A stretch of DNA of 64,000 nucleotides from assembly GCA_900312665.1 (NCBI GenBank), contig ONZQ02000007.1, positions 1,122,308 through 1,186,307 of the forward strand, given 5' to 3'. A program made the translations under genes and the position numbers. The DNA is from Cephalotrichum gorgonifer. Lineage: Eukaryota > Ascomycota > Sordariomycetes > Microascales > Microascaceae. Every line of letters begins with the position of its first letter. Position 1 is the stretch's first letter. Below the pieces are notes generated by a model. The model was not told the DNA's origin. It did not search any database and worked only from the letters and a program-made list of their open reading frames with translations. This document shows positions 25,264-36,833 of this stretch, in pieces.

Positions 25264-28104
25264 ATGCCCTCCAACGGCCACCCGACCTCCCGAACCCAAA
25301 CACCCATCGAAGTGGCTAGCCTCAGTAGCGGGCACTCTACGCCGTCGGACCGACGCCGGCGACGCGGAGACTCGGAGAGCGTGACACCTCACCCCGCGGC
25401 GCCGAGTGCCAAGCGACCTCGAACGTCCGCTTCTCCCGCGCCCCTCGCTCCGCACTCCCTCCCGCTCTCGCACTCGCCCTCCTCCCCGACCGTCCTCCGA
25501 TACAACGGCTCGATGCTCCGGGTACAGAACGGGCCGGTTAGCGGGCGCCCGGCGGCCAAGAAGCTCGTGATCAAGAACAGGCGGGTGGATGGCCCCGGGC
25601 AGAAGGCCCAGGTCGAGACGTACTTTGATGCGACATGGGAGCAGGTCAGCGTCGCGGTCCAGGCCATGCTAGCCGAGCAGCCGGTGCCCATGCCTCTGGA
25701 CAGGGTGTGCCGGGGCGTGGAGGACCTGTGTAGGAATGGGAAGGGGGAGGACGTCTACGACAAGCTTCGCAAGTTTTGCGAGAGACATCTGGCGGAAGTG
25801 GTGCTTCCTGCAATTAAGAAGGAGTTTGGGCAGGACGACACGAGGATATTAGTGGCGGTACTGGCGGCATGGAAGACCTTCAACGAGAAATCGGTATGTA
25901 TCTCCTAGCCCAGGGCGATCGGACAGGGTAAGTAGCTCGGGCTAACCAGACACAGAGGTTGATCCGGTCAACGTTTAGCTTCCTGGACCGCGCGTATTTA
26001 TACTATCAAACAGACTGCCTACAGATCAACGACCAGATGATAAAGCAGTTCCGGGATATGCTCTCCCGCTCAGCCAACAGACTCCCCGATGGACGCCAAA
26101 TTTCCGCTGCCGCCGTTGACGGCATATGCTCCCTCGTCCAGCTCGAGAGGAACAAGGACTCGCGGTTCCAGTCGACGCTACTGCATGACTCCATCGCCAT
26201 GCTGCACGTCTTCGGGGTCTATCAGAAGTGGTTCGAGGGGAGGTTTATCGAACTGTCCACACGCTACTTAGGGGAGTTCGCGAGCGACCGGCTGGGCATG
26301 AACCTGGAGAGTTACATCCGCGAGTGTCTACGTGTACTGGACGAGGAGAGTGCGCGGTGCGACGGGTACAATTTCGACAGCTCCACGAAGCGGATGCTGC
26401 TTCAGGCGACGCGCCAAACCCTCCTATCCGACCACGCCGACAAGCTCCTTGACATGACCAGCTTCTCGAGGTTGATCACGAGCAACGAAGTCGCGTCGCT
26501 TTCCGGCTTGTACCAGCTCCTAGAGTTCGCCGACATGATCGAGAAGCTGAAGGAGCCCTGGGTCGAGTACATCCGCTCGGCCGGACTGACCATTGTTCAC
26601 GACACCGCGAGATCCGGCGAGATGGTGACGAGGCTGCTCGAGCTGAAGCAATCGCTGGATACCATCATACGGGAGGCATTCGGAAGCGACGAAAAGTTCG
26701 AGTGGTCGCTCCGGGAAGCGTTCTCTGCCTTTATGAACGACCGGAAGAAGAACTCCACGTATGAGACAGGGCCGGCGAAGATTGGTGAGATGATCGCCAA
26801 GTACATCGACATGCTTCTCCGCGGAGGCCTCAAGGCGCTGCCCAGAGCCTTGCTCACGGGCGGCAAGGAGCGGCAGGAAGACGACGCGGACGTCGGGGCG
26901 GCGGACGAAGAGGGCGAGCTGGATCGCCAGCTCGACCGCGCCGTCGCCCTGTTCAGGTTCGTGGATGGCAAGGACGCCTTCGAGGCGTTCTACAAGCGGG
27001 ACCTGGCCCGGAGACTGCTGATGGACCGCAGCGCCAGCCAAGACGCCGAGAGGACGATGCTGGCCAAGCTGAAGGGAGAGTGCGGTGCCAACTTTACGCA
27101 CAACCTAGAGCAGATGTTCAAGGACAAGGCGCTCGCCAAGGACGAGATGGAGGCCTACAGGCAGTCATGCACTGCCGGCGGGTATAAGGCACCGTTCGAC
27201 CTTCAGGTGACGGTCCTGTCGTCCGCGGCGTGGCCGTCGTACCCGGACGTCAGGCTCACGTTGCCCCCCGTTGTCTCGGAGCCGGTGGAGAGGTTCGACA
27301 AGTACTACAAGGACAAGCACTCCGGGCGTATCCTCACATGGAAGCACGGCCTCGCGCACTGCGTCCTGACAGCGCGGTTCCCGAAGGGTATGAAGGAACT
27401 GCACGTCTCGGCACTCCAGGCCGTGGTCCTGCTCCTCTTCAACGACGGGGAGGGCGACAGGCCTCTCAGCTACGCGCAGATATCACAGGCGACGAACCTC
27501 TCGGACGGCGACCTCTCGCGCACCCTGCAGTCCCTCGCGTGCGGGAAGACGCGCGTGATTACGAAGCACCCCAAGGGCCGCGACGTAGCGCCGACGGACA
27601 CGTTCACGTTCAACGCGCGGTTCTCGGACGATCGCATCAAGATCAAGATCAACCAGATCCAGATGAAGGAGACCAAGGAGGAGAACAAGGCGACGCACGA
27701 GAAGGTGGAGAGGGACCGGAGGCTGGAGACGCAGGCGGCCATCGTCCGGATCATGAAGAGCCGGAAGGAGCTGGGACACGCGCTTCTGGTGGCGGAGGTG
27801 ATTGAGATGACGAGGAAGAGGGGGCCCGTCGACGCGGCGGAGATCAAGAAGGAGATTGGGAGGTATGTTCTTCTTTTCTTTTCTCTCCTTTACCCTTACC
27901 TTTCCTTGCCCCCTTTTTTTTTCGTTTCTGCGTTCCCGCTCCTCTCTGTCTTTGTCTATTTTTTTTTCTCCCTGAATCTAGTTTTCTGTTTCTTCATCCT
28001 CAAGATCTGTTTGGTTTTTGAAGACTAAGACTAACTGTGCGCCTAGCTTGATCGAGAAGGATTTCCTGGAGAGGGAAGGGGACTCGTACACATATCTTGC
28101 GTGA
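25264..28104 (+). CDS. cul4: Cullin-4, scaffold of CRL4 ubiquitin ligases
   Basis: Exons 25264-25893, 25956-27862 and 28047-28104 give 864 residues. The basic, Ser/Pro-rich N terminus (about 110 residues) has PSAKRPRTS and is followed by the CUL4-type KKLVIKNRR. Cullin repeats follow, then the cullin homology domain (FKDKALAKDEM near 27117). The C-terminal winged-helix segment contains AAIVRIMKSRKELGH; by family its MK lysine (27756-27758) is the NEDD8 site. The protein ends LIEKDFLERE..YTYLA, restored by the third exon after a 184-nt intron, long for this window. CUL4 binds DDB1 at its N terminus and Rbx1 at its C terminus to build ligases acting in DNA repair, replication and heterochromatin. 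It lies 623 bases downstream of tel1 on the same strand. Confidence 0.95.
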
Positions 28105-28710
28105 GCGGAGCCATGGTATGTAAGGGGGGCGTCTGGTGTATTATTCTGCATGGGAGTGTCCATTAGACAACATAGTCCCTTTTCAACGAGTTAATGAAAG
28201 TACAGCCCAGATTAAACTCGGCATATTCTGATCCTCTCCTACATGTATCCTCTGCGACTCACCCATGCCTACTAGATTAGACCTTGGCCAGGTGGTGGTT
28301 GTTAGCAGTGAAGCTTGAGGTTCGAGGTCTTCTTTGAAATCCCATAAATACCGGCCAGGTGCTTGTTCAGGTACGAAGAATACGTGTAGGGGCGCTTTAT
28401 AATACGCGGGCCCCATATGCAGCTATAGTGTCATCCTTTTATATCCCGCGCTTCCGGCATCGGATCCGACCTGGCCCCTGAGCCCCCGCACATGAGCTCC
28501 GCCCCGTTTGAGCCCCCCACTTTGGGCCTCCGAAACACGAGTGGAGGCCAGGAAGCAGCTAACATAAAACCAACAAGTCCGGAGACCAGGACCATACGAA
28601 GAAATCGCAGAAACAATAAGGATCTCGCGAGAGTGAGAGAGAGAGAGAGAGACAAGGCAATAGTGAGAGAGAAAAGAAAAGGAAGGAAAGGAAAGAGGAA
28701 GACGGTCAAG
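28105..28710. other. Intergenic, cul4 3' region and phosphatase-gene leader with (GA)n
   Basis: The last ~100 bases before 28711 are almost purely purine, with a (GA)9-type run at about 28635-28652. An ATG at 28492 is in frame with the downstream gene without an intervening stop, so part of this stretch could be coding in a longer isoform; I treat it as leader. Nothing else is recognised. Confidence 0.55.
28635..28652 (+). repeat. (GA)n microsatellite in 5' leader
   Basis: An unbroken GA dinucleotide run lies about 60 bases before the phosphatase start codon and is flanked by further purine-only sequence. Such runs are common in fungal leaders and can bind GAGA-type factors; that role is only a possibility here. 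Confidence 0.7.
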
Positions 28711-29822
28711 ATGCCGCAGCACTACAAGTTCACGGCGGTCCCGGACATCTTCGCCTCCTTTGCGGCCGACTGTGCCGCGGACCCGAAGCTGAAGATCAAG
28801 ACTCAGCCGGACCTCGCGCTCCTGCCCCGCGCCTACGAGAGCGACGGACCTTCCTCCGCCGGGAAGAGCCAGTGGGAGCGGTTCGCGGCGTATGTCGGGT
28901 GGCTGAACGAGCGGGCGGAGGACGGGGTGTGTTATAAGGTGTTGTATCTGACGAGGCATGGTCAGGGGTGGCATAATGTTGTCCATGAGAGGGTTGGGAC
29001 GGAGGAGTGGGATGTGAGTTTTTCTTCGTCGCCTTTCCTTCCCTTGATTCCCGCCCCATTCCTTCCCTTCCTCCCCAACCCCTGAGTGTTCACCCCCCTT
29101 CGTTGCCGATACAATCTCGAAGCTTCAGTGATGGACCGGGTGGGATAGAGATTAAGGGGGGCATGAGAGATACATGGCCAGGCGCTAATAAGGCCCAGAA
29201 CAACCTCAGCAAACTAGATGGCGACGGGACCCTCTCCTGGTCCGACGCCCACCTGACCCCAGAGGGCCAGTCCCAAGCCACCGCCCTCTCATCCTTCTGG
29301 ACCTCCCTCATCTCCTCCGGCGCCCCCATCCCAGAGCGCCTCTACACCTCCCCGCTCACCCGCTGCCTCGAGACCACCGACCATATCTGGCGCCCCATCT
29401 TCGCCGCCCGCGCCCTCCCCTTCTCCCCCATCATCAAGGAGAACCTGAGGGAGCAGATCACGGACCACACCTGCGACCGCCGCTCCCCGCTCGCGCGCAT
29501 CCGCGAGCTATTCCCGGCCTACACGGTCGAGGACGGCTTCACCGAAGAGGACGGCCTGTGGAGGGCCGACGTGTGGGAGCCGCTGGGTGACCACTGCGTG
29601 CGCAAGCAGCGCGTCCTCGAGGACATCTTCGCGCGGGAGGAGGGGGCCGCGGACTTCTTGTCGCTCTCGATACACTCCTTCGCCATCGCCGTCATACTGC
29701 ATGTCTGCGGCGCGGAGATGTTCCGCGTCAGCGAGGGGACGTCGATCGGGATCCTCGTGAGGGCGGAGAAGGTCGATGCGCCGCCAACTTTTGAGGTTGG
29801 GGACAGGCTTGAGGGCTTCTAG
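28711..29822 (+). CDS. Phosphoglycerate-mutase-like histidine phosphatase family protein
   Basis: Exons 28711-29013 and 29199-29822 encode 308 residues. The intron (185 nt) has a GTGAGT donor, a GCTAATAAG branch site and a CAG acceptor, and joins GTEEWD to NNLSKLDGDG. The N terminus MPQHYKFTAV is typical of this fungal group. The catalytic RHG is at residues 82-84 within YLTRHGQGWHN, followed by HLTPEGQSQA, the substrate-side YTSPLTRCLETT and the second catalytic histidine in SIHSFAI. The usual Gly after that His is Phe here (HSFA rather than HSGA). This matches yeast Pmu1/Det1-type proteins more than glycolytic phosphoglycerate mutase, so the substrate is unknown. An in-frame ATG at 28492 would add 73 basic residues, but the family starts at 28711. 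Confidence 0.85.
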
Positions 29823-29997
29823 ATGGAGAGCTACGTAGGACATAGCTCGCGTATATAGAGGCGACGTGAGATGAGTACACGCTACTGTGTTCAAAAGAGC
29901 AAACAAACATTACATTGGGTATTTACCAAACTCCAAAAAGCGAACCATTACGGTTACATGTCCCTTCCCGTATCCAAACTCCGCCATCCCAACGTTA

Positions 29998-32286
29998 TCA
30001 AATCCAGCTCAGGTCAATCTCAAAACTCCGAATCGGTTGCGATACCGTCGCACCCGTCGAGGGTGCCTCATTCTCCAAATACCCCTTGGCCTCATCCTCA
30101 TAAACCCCCCTCCGCCAGGGATACCGTTCCCTCTCCAGCTTCGCCTCCTTATACTCCTTGTACGTCTCCGGCAACTCCTCAAACTTCGGCTCCGTCATCT
30201 CACCCAGCCTCTTCCCGATCGGCGGCATGACAAAGGGCTCGCTCGCCAGCGTCGGCTCGTCCGTATCCGGCGCTATCTCGTCCGGGTCCGAGTCATAGTG
30301 ATCCAGCGGTACGGGGTCTTCGACGCAGCCCCCGCGCTCCGCGACCTCTATCGATGCCTCAATGGTCCGCGCCCACCAGCGGTCGTTATCGCCGACGGCC
30401 ATCTTAGGCACCGATTCTTGAGACCCGAAGGGGGACCGGTCTTCGACGTCCAGGTCCTCGTGGGCCGGCTCCTGGGGCGCTCCGGGGGCAACATTCTCGG
30501 CCGGCAGCTCCGCACCTCGCGAGGTGCCGTCCCCCCCAAGGGCCTGCTTTGTTGATTGCTCGGCTTCCTGTCCCCGATTCTGTTCATGTTCCTGCACCGG
30601 CATAGGACCGTCCTCCATCTCGCCCGGCGCCGCCTCTTGCTCCTCGTCCTCAGTCTCAATCGTCCTCCGAGCCAGCTCTAGCTCCGCCGGTGTGGGCCAC
30701 CTCGTCTTCGCGCTCTCCATCCTTTTCGACGCGCATGTAAAGTGCGCATGCCTGAACAACGCAAGCGCATGCTCTAGCTGCCCCATGAGCAGGAACATCT
30801 TCCCACGATACCAGCTGTACTTTATTACCGCAAGCTGGTCGTGGGCGGGCTTCCGCAGGTAGTGCCTGTGGAGTAGATCATAAGCGACGATGGCGTTCTT
30901 CGTGTCCCCAGTGCTCTCATACAGGTACGCCAGCGACTTCAGAACCGCACGAACAAGTTTGAAGTCCGAGAAGTAATCCGTACGCGCGAATTGGAGCGCC
31001 TTGCGGTACTGGAAGATGCATTCATCAATGCGGCCAGTGAGCCGAAGAGCGTGCGCAAGCCCTCGTCTGCCCTCGCCTAACAGGCCCTGCAGAGTCCGAG
31101 TCGAGTCGATCTCAAAAGCGAAGCTGTTCCCACTCATCAGCTCAGTCGTCTTCTCGACGACGGAGACAAAGTTCCGATATCTCTTTACCGCCTCCCCGTA
31201 CCGACCCAGCCTCTTCAGTATGCGTGCGCTATAGTAACGATTCATGAGGGGGACTATGTCATTGGGCTTGAACTTTTGGTCGCAGAGGTTCTGGTAGCCC
31301 CGGCAGAGCTCCAGGAGCTTGCCGAACTCGCCGATCTGGTAGTAGGTGCGGCGGGCCAGGTATAAAAGGCCGGGTCCGTGGCTGAAGTGGACCAAACTAT
31401 GCGCTAGGTCTACCTTCGATAACTCGACCTTGGCGTCGCGGGGTCGGCCAAGGGTCACTAGACAGGTGATGATCCTAAAGCGGATTGTGTCCTCCTCCTC
31501 CTCTTGGTCATCCCGCATGCTGTTCTTCCAATGTAGCAGACGCCGCCAGAGTGCCAGCGCCTCGTCCATCTTGGAGTGAAACGTCAACGAGAGGGCGAAT
31601 TCCCGCTCGATGTGGTAAATGTCAGGCGCTCCCTTCGCCGGCATCCCCATCAGGAGAGCGACCAGACGGGCGTAATGAGGATCAGGGCTCGAGGATCGGT
31701 GGATATGTAAGTGGGCGGTCGTGATCTCAACTATGTCGTAGAGACACCGCTCGTACCATATGCTGGGCGGATGGGTGAGTTTGAGGAGGACGTTGTCCGC
31801 CCTTTCCACGAAGTTGCGCTTGTCGGGCGACTGGTCGATCACCAAGTTCATAAGCCCGCGAAGGAGTCCAATAGCGTCAGATGATACGTCGACCTCACGA
31901 TCCAGTCTACCCATGTAGGCATGAGACTGGATCAGCAGGCACACGCACCGGCCGAGATAGAACTGCTTGAGCGGAGAATCGGGTAGCGTGTGGAACTGGT
32001 TACGTGCAAGTTGCAGGTGTTCTATGGCTGGTCCCATATGCCGTCTGAGATAATGGGCGTGGCCGATTGCGAGATTCGCGATCGGGACGACGACACGGCA
32101 AGGGTCGCCGCTGGGGGACGCGGTTCGGGAGAGGACAGTAGATCCGCACTTAATGGCGAGACGTAGGAAGCGGCTGTGGCCGTCGAGCTTCAACACCTCC
32201 CCTGTCATTAGGAGCAGGTAGTGGTGGATATCCGGCAGCAGGACGGCTTCCAGCTGCCGCAGCTTGACGCGTCTGCGGACCGGCAT
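29998..32286 (-). CDS. TPR-like helical-repeat protein of unknown function
   Basis: One uninterrupted frame of 762 residues from the ATG at 32286; the codon before it is GTG and a stop lies four codons further up. Residues ~20-530 look like a solenoid of helical pairs with TPR-type spacing (for example YYQIGEFGKLLELCRGY, RILKRLGRYGEAVKRYRNF, LAYLYESTGDTKNAIVAYD, KMFLLMGQLEHALALFRHA). Residues ~545-640 are acidic and Gln/Glu-rich (EEQEAAPGEMEDG, EHEQNRGQEAEQ) and probably disordered. The C-terminal ~100 residues end KGYLENEAP..SFEIDLSWI. There is no signal peptide or membrane segment. I do not recognise the family; by structure it is likely a protein-interaction scaffold. It is tail-to-tail with the phosphatase gene, 175 bases apart. 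Confidence 0.75.
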   Translation of the reverse strand: MPVRRRVKLRQLEAVLLPDIHHYLLLMTGEVLKLDGHSRFLRLAIKCGSTVLSRTASPSGDPCRVVVPIANLAIGHAHYLRRHMGPAIEHLQLARNQFHTLPDSPLKQFYLGRCVCLLIQSHAYMGRLDREVDVSSDAIGLLRGLMNLVIDQSPDKRNFVERADNVLLKLTHPPSIWYERCLYDIVEITTAHLHIHRSSSPDPHYARLVALLMGMPAKGAPDIYHIEREFALSLTFHSKMDEALALWRRLLHWKNSMRDDQEEEEDTIRFRIITCLVTLGRPRDAKVELSKVDLAHSLVHFSHGPGLLYLARRTYYQIGEFGKLLELCRGYQNLCDQKFKPNDIVPLMNRYYSARILKRLGRYGEAVKRYRNFVSVVEKTTELMSGNSFAFEIDSTRTLQGLLGEGRRGLAHALRLTGRIDECIFQYRKALQFARTDYFSDFKLVRAVLKSLAYLYESTGDTKNAIVAYDLLHRHYLRKPAHDQLAVIKYSWYRGKMFLLMGQLEHALALFRHAHFTCASKRMESAKTRWPTPAELELARRTIETEDEEQEAAPGEMEDGPMPVQEHEQNRGQEAEQSTKQALGGDGTSRGAELPAENVAPGAPQEPAHEDLDVEDRSPFGSQESVPKMAVGDNDRWWARTIEASIEVAERGGCVEDPVPLDHYDSDPDEIAPDTDEPTLASEPFVMPPIGKRLGEMTEPKFEELPETYKEYKEAKLERERYPWRRGVYEDEAKGYLENEAPSTGATVSQPIRSFEIDLSWI

Positions 32287-34221
32287 CACGGCGGGCTTTT
32301 AAGTCATCGCAAGGGTAGATGGCGAGTTGAAAAGTGTAAATTAATCGCGGAAAAGACGTGTACGAGTAGGTTGAAGCGGCGTCGTAACTGCTAGGACGGG
32401 CGTATATGTAGACTCGGGGGAGCCCAACGTGGGGGGAGCGGCAGATCGGAGCTGGGACCTTGGGGGTGACCGGTTGAGGTTACCCTCAGGAACGGCAGAC
32501 TGGTGCGGGGATCGCCAGGTGGGTAAGTACCGGACCCCAGTGTCGAGTCGTCGGCACGAGGAGTGCTTCGAGGTATAATAAGTCCTGTGGTACTGGACAG
32601 TACCTCACAGTCGTGCTGGCTGCAGGCTTGGCCCAGGCTCGCTGGTCATGATCCTCGTATCTCGCGGTGGGGGGTTGGAATGCAGCTCGGGAGCAGAAAG
32701 TAAGTACGAGGATTAAGGGTAGGCGACCCTGGTACTGTCAAGGAGGCTGGCTGCAGGCGAGAGCCTACAAGTAGATTTACAGACGCCAGTGGGGTGTGAC
32801 TGGCTCTGTGCGACCTGGGCGGCGCCGTAAGGCAAAACTCGAATCACGCTTCTGTTCCCGCTGTCACTGTCGGCTACCACCAATTGACTTTCACATCTCG
32901 ACGACGAGGAGGGAGGTATTACTTGTAGTTGGCTGTCCGAAACACGACCGACCTCCCGAGTCTCGTGATTAGTCACCCCCTACCAGGACACACTCCACCA
33001 GCACAGTTCCATCAGGGTTGCGGGGCGTGTCAGGTGTTAGCAGGATATGATTAGGCAGCAAAGTCCTGTCAAACACAAGCCATTCCATACCATGACATCT
33101 CTGCTGCCCGATTTCGCCCATGTGATTACGGCTCGTACTTGGTTGTTTAAGTCCGCCCGCCTCGGTGGTTGACATCATGGACGGCGCCAGGTGCAGCCCA
33201 TCCGGTACATAACGTCACCTGCAATACCTGAATAGCAGCCCTTCTCCAGCTTGGCTTCGTTTGATATCATGCATCACCACAGCCTACTGAAAGTACCAGT
33301 TCCCATTCCCATGCGAAAGCAGGAATTTCCGAGCCAATCTACTTCTTTGCCTCAGTAACTAGGTGGAAGATTGTACCCGAATCCCTCTCCGTAACTACAA
33401 GTGCAAGTACCCGGACGAGACGGGATTAGTGGTTCCATCACGCGCTGTGAGCCGCAAACCGACGCAAGATTCGATGCCTCACGCGCCGTCAGGCTGCTAG
33501 AAAGGATGTAATACTAATTAATTAATACTCGATCCAGACCAGACCATCGAGGTTCGGAGCTTAGCGAGCAGGGATAATATTGACACCTTACCGTTTTAGC
33601 TCATCTGGCGGTAATTACAAGTACTTGCCGGGCTGGAGCGGGGCAGTAATTACGGCAGTCGCGATGGAGCTGAAGCCCTCTGAGGCCCACTTCCCAGCCC
33701 TACCAGGTTCGCTCAATGCAACATCGCTCTGGGAAGCTGTGTTGGAGCGGCCCTTCCATCCTTACCAAACCGATACAGAGAACATAGAGTAGTGTTTATC
33801 TTACCTTCGCATTACTTCACCTAGAAACGGGCTTAGAGACTGGAAGGCACGATGGAGCTGCGTCCCAGGCCTGTTTCCCCGCTCTCCTAGGAGCGGTCCA
33901 TGATGCAGGGTTCTGGATTGCTCCTGCCTTCTTGGAGCATTGCTTCCTTCCAAGAAAAATAAAGATAGTATGAAGTGGTATTTTACTCCATGATAGAAAA
34001 TGCATTTCATGAGCTCCTCTGGCCCTCATTCTACCCCCTTCCCCTTCTTTTCTTTCCCCATTTGTGGGAGTTGAGAAAGACACCACCTTGTCAAACAAAA
34101 CCCCTTTCTTAACCTCGAACAGTGGTTCACGATGGTCAGCCCAACTAGTATAAAGGCCGAGGAGCCATGGTACCTCAACTATTCGTTCTCTGTTCGATTC
34201 CCAGAGCACCCAGCCTTCACT
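32287..34221. other. Intergenic, divergent promoters of the TPR-like and DUF2828 genes
   Basis: Nearly 2 kb without a supported gene. Near 32587-32612 a short inverted repeat occurs (GTACTG..CAGTAC). An AT-rich patch lies at about 33510-33530. A B-box-like GTTCGATTCC at about 34192 fails tRNA stem pairing. A TATA-like box and an upstream ATG sit just before the DUF2828 start. Confidence 0.5.
34149..34155 (+). promoter_or_regulatory. TATA-like box of the DUF2828 gene
   Basis: TATAAAG lies 73 bases before the ATG at 34222, a workable distance for a short leader. It is the best core-promoter match I noticed in the window, but short motifs like this also arise by chance. Confidence 0.4.
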
Positions 34222-34274
34222 ATGGACGAGGACGAGTTCGCGATGTTCCTGAAGAACGATGTTGGAAGCCTTAG
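34167..34274 (+). promoter_or_regulatory. Candidate upstream ORF overlapping the DUF2828 start
   Basis: An ATG at 34167 in good context (GCCATGG) opens 35 codons in another frame and stops at 34274, beyond the main start at 34222. It matters only if transcription begins before 34167; the TATA-like box at 34149 would more likely start transcription after it. Confidence 0.3.
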
Positions 34275-36410
34275 GGAGGGATCGGCCAAGGAGGAAATCG
34301 AAGTGTAAGTAGAGACGCAGCCAAAACGTCAGGCCAGCAAGTCTAACGATCAAGTCCTATAACAACTAGTGGTGCCAAGCCAGGGTCGGACAATGCCATA
34401 TCCACCGAAGACGTGGGCGATGCGTACAAATCTACAACCAACCCGCTCGTCGACCTCTTCACCGAGCTCGAAGGGCCTGTCTCGGGACCCCGGCTCGGGG
34501 ACCTTATCCGTGCCGCCTGGGCGCATGATTCTCTTGCCACGACGAAAATCATCTGGAAAATCCGCTCAATTCATCTTGGCGATGCTTCCAGGGATGCGTT
34601 TTACAGATCCGCCGGGTGGTTGGCAAAACACCATCCTCTTACCTTGATTGCCAACTTGCAGTGGTTGAGTCTCCCAGTCATAGAGAAGAAATTCCCGGAG
34701 AAAGGCGGAAACAAGAGGAAATTTGACGCTATGGACCCCATAGGCATTAAGGACGCCTTAGGACAGGCCAACGATCCCGCTGCCGCCCACAGCGTGCCCA
34801 ACGGTGCCGCACATGGCTACTGGAAGGATATTCTCAATATCTTGGTCCTGGCTGCGAACAACAAGCTCGATGTGCTGGCCAACCCTAAGGACGTTCTCAA
34901 TGTGGGAAGGGGGGGACCCGAAGGTAGCAGCACCCAGCGTCACAACTTCCGCGCCCAGCGTCAGGCCAACGCTATCCGAAAGTTTGACGGCGACCCAGTC
35001 TACCGCGGGCTGCATTTGGCCATCACCCGGATGTTTGCTACCCAGCTAAGGAAAGATCTAGCCGCCATACACGGATCAGACGCGGCAGCCAAGAGGGGGA
35101 TCTCCCTCTGCGCGAAGTGGGCGCCGTCACACGAGAGGTTCCACGACAAGCACACTTACATCGTGTCGTCTATCGCCGAGCTCTTGCATCCTCTGCCAAA
35201 TTTGCAGGCCCTTCTTGACGACGATGCTTCCCTCGCCGGAGATGAAAACAAGACGCGAGAGGTATACCTGCGCCATGTGCGTGAGGAATACCGAAAGTCC
35301 ATCTCCGCCTTGAGAAAACATTTGGACGTTGTGGAACGCCATCTGTCGGCCAAGACATACTCCGAGATCAAATATGACCGCGTGCCATCCATCGCCATGG
35401 ATAATTATTTCCCGAAGTTTGTCAAGAAGGACCCTGAGAGGTTCTCTAAATATCTCGAAAATGTTGCTGAAGGAAAGGCTCGCATCAGTGACTCAATACT
35501 GTTGCCCAGCACGCTCATACTAAGAACGAGGACCTTGAATCGCCCGAAGAGGTTAAACGTCCGCTCCCAGGTTGAAGATAAAGTGCTCGATAGCCAGTGG
35601 AAAGCTCTTGTACAGCGGATCAAAGATTTGGGGATACTGGGATCCTCCATTTCCGTCTGCGACGTGAGCGGCCGCATGCAAACCTCAGCCCTCTCGGATG
35701 GGACGACCCCCTTGGACTCTTCCATCGGCCTGTCGCTACTTATTGCCGAAGTCGCTAAGCCACCCTTTCGGGGGTCTTTCATTACCTTCGGTACGCAGCC
35801 CAGAGTCCGCCAGGTTGACCTATCACAGACACTACATAGGAAGTACACCTCAATGGATAATTCGGAATCGGGGCGTACTACGAGCCTAGCTTCGGTGTTT
35901 GAGGATGCCATCCTCCCCTTGGCGAAGGATCACAGTGTGGAGCAATATGACATGGTCAAGCGCGTCTTCATTTTCACCGACAGGCACTTCGATGAGGGCA
36001 CAGTGGACGGCGGTTCGTGGGCTAGCTCCCACGAACGGATTACGGGGAGCTTCAAAGAAGCGGGTTATGATATTCCCGAGCTTGTCTACTGGAATCTTGC
36101 AGGCGGGGCCTCGAATGGGTCCCTGGACAGGAGTGCTGGCGATAATGGCAACAACATCCCGAAGCAGGTGACATCCGATATGCCCGGCATGACGATCGTA
36201 TCAGGGTACACCCGGGGTATGCTGAAGGCCTTCCTAGGCGATGGATTTTTCGGGGACTCCGATGAGGAGGGCGATACCATGGCGGAGGGCGATGGGAGTA
36301 ATGGGGACACTGTGGAAGTGAGCAACAGGGAAGAGCAACTTGACCCTGTGAGCTTGGTGCAGAAGGCCATCGGGCACAGGGCGTACTCGATGTTGCAGGT
36401 TATGGATTAG
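34222..36410 (+). CDS. DUF2828/DUF7788 protein with von Willebrand A-like domain
   Basis: Exons 34222-34304 and 34370-36410 give 707 residues; the 65-nt intron has a GTAAGT donor, a TCTAACGATC branch site and a TAG acceptor. The long N-terminal half is helical and includes NPLVDLFTELE, DSLATTKIIWKIRSIHLGD and YRSAGWLAKHHP. It is followed by DNYFPKFVKKDPERFSKYL and then a vWA-like half with a metal-site motif, CDVSGRM (Asp about residue 459), SLLIAEVAKPPF, FITFG and RVFIFTDRHFDEG. This is DUF2828, which is related to the TROVE/vWA fold and is found in fungi, plants and some giant viruses. The C terminus is acidic. The biochemical role is unknown; RNA or RNP binding is an inference from TROVE relatives. 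Confidence 0.9.
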
Positions 36411-36833
36411 TGGATAGAAAGAGATAGAAAGATGGTGGGAGGTTGCTGAAAAACGTCTTATAAGACGCCAGAGCATCCGACTATTGAGACATAAATTCAA
36501 TGATAATAGCTATCAACGTCTTTATAATTCATGATGGTGGTTGGCAGTTGGCCCATCTGAGCAAAGGCCTTATCGATAACGTCGCCATTGCGGCGGCGCA
36601 TAAGCTCAATCCGGAGAGTGGGGTCTTGTTCCGCCGCCCCTCCACTTCTAGGTTCAATCCTCCCTCCACCCGCCGCCAACTTCACGCCCAAACAACTCCC
36701 AAAGATCGGACATGGCAGGTCCTCCTAAATTCAACAGAACCCAACTCCCAGAACGAAGTGACGATTCAACCCAAGGCGAAATCTAGTTCGTACTCGTGAC
36801 AACCTGGGCTCTCGGGGAGCGAAGCCGCCAGAA
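36411..36833. promoter_or_regulatory. Short intergenic region and csn5 leader
   Basis: Only 423 bases separate the DUF2828 stop from the csn5 start, so the DUF2828 3' end and the csn5 promoter are packed together. It contains one short upstream ORF (separate entry). No TATA box is evident. Confidence 0.5.
36712..36786 (+). promoter_or_regulatory. Candidate 24-codon upstream ORF before csn5
   Basis: ATG at 36712 in good context (GACATGG) opens 24 codons closed by TAG at 36784-36786, 47 bases before the csn5 ATG. Its spacing would allow reinitiation. Translation is not demonstrated. Confidence 0.4.

Noticed and set aside
34185..34210. tRNA B-box-like GTTCGATTCC
   Set aside because: Flanking bases do not pair as a T-stem and no A-box or acceptor stem fits; it lies just before a coding start.
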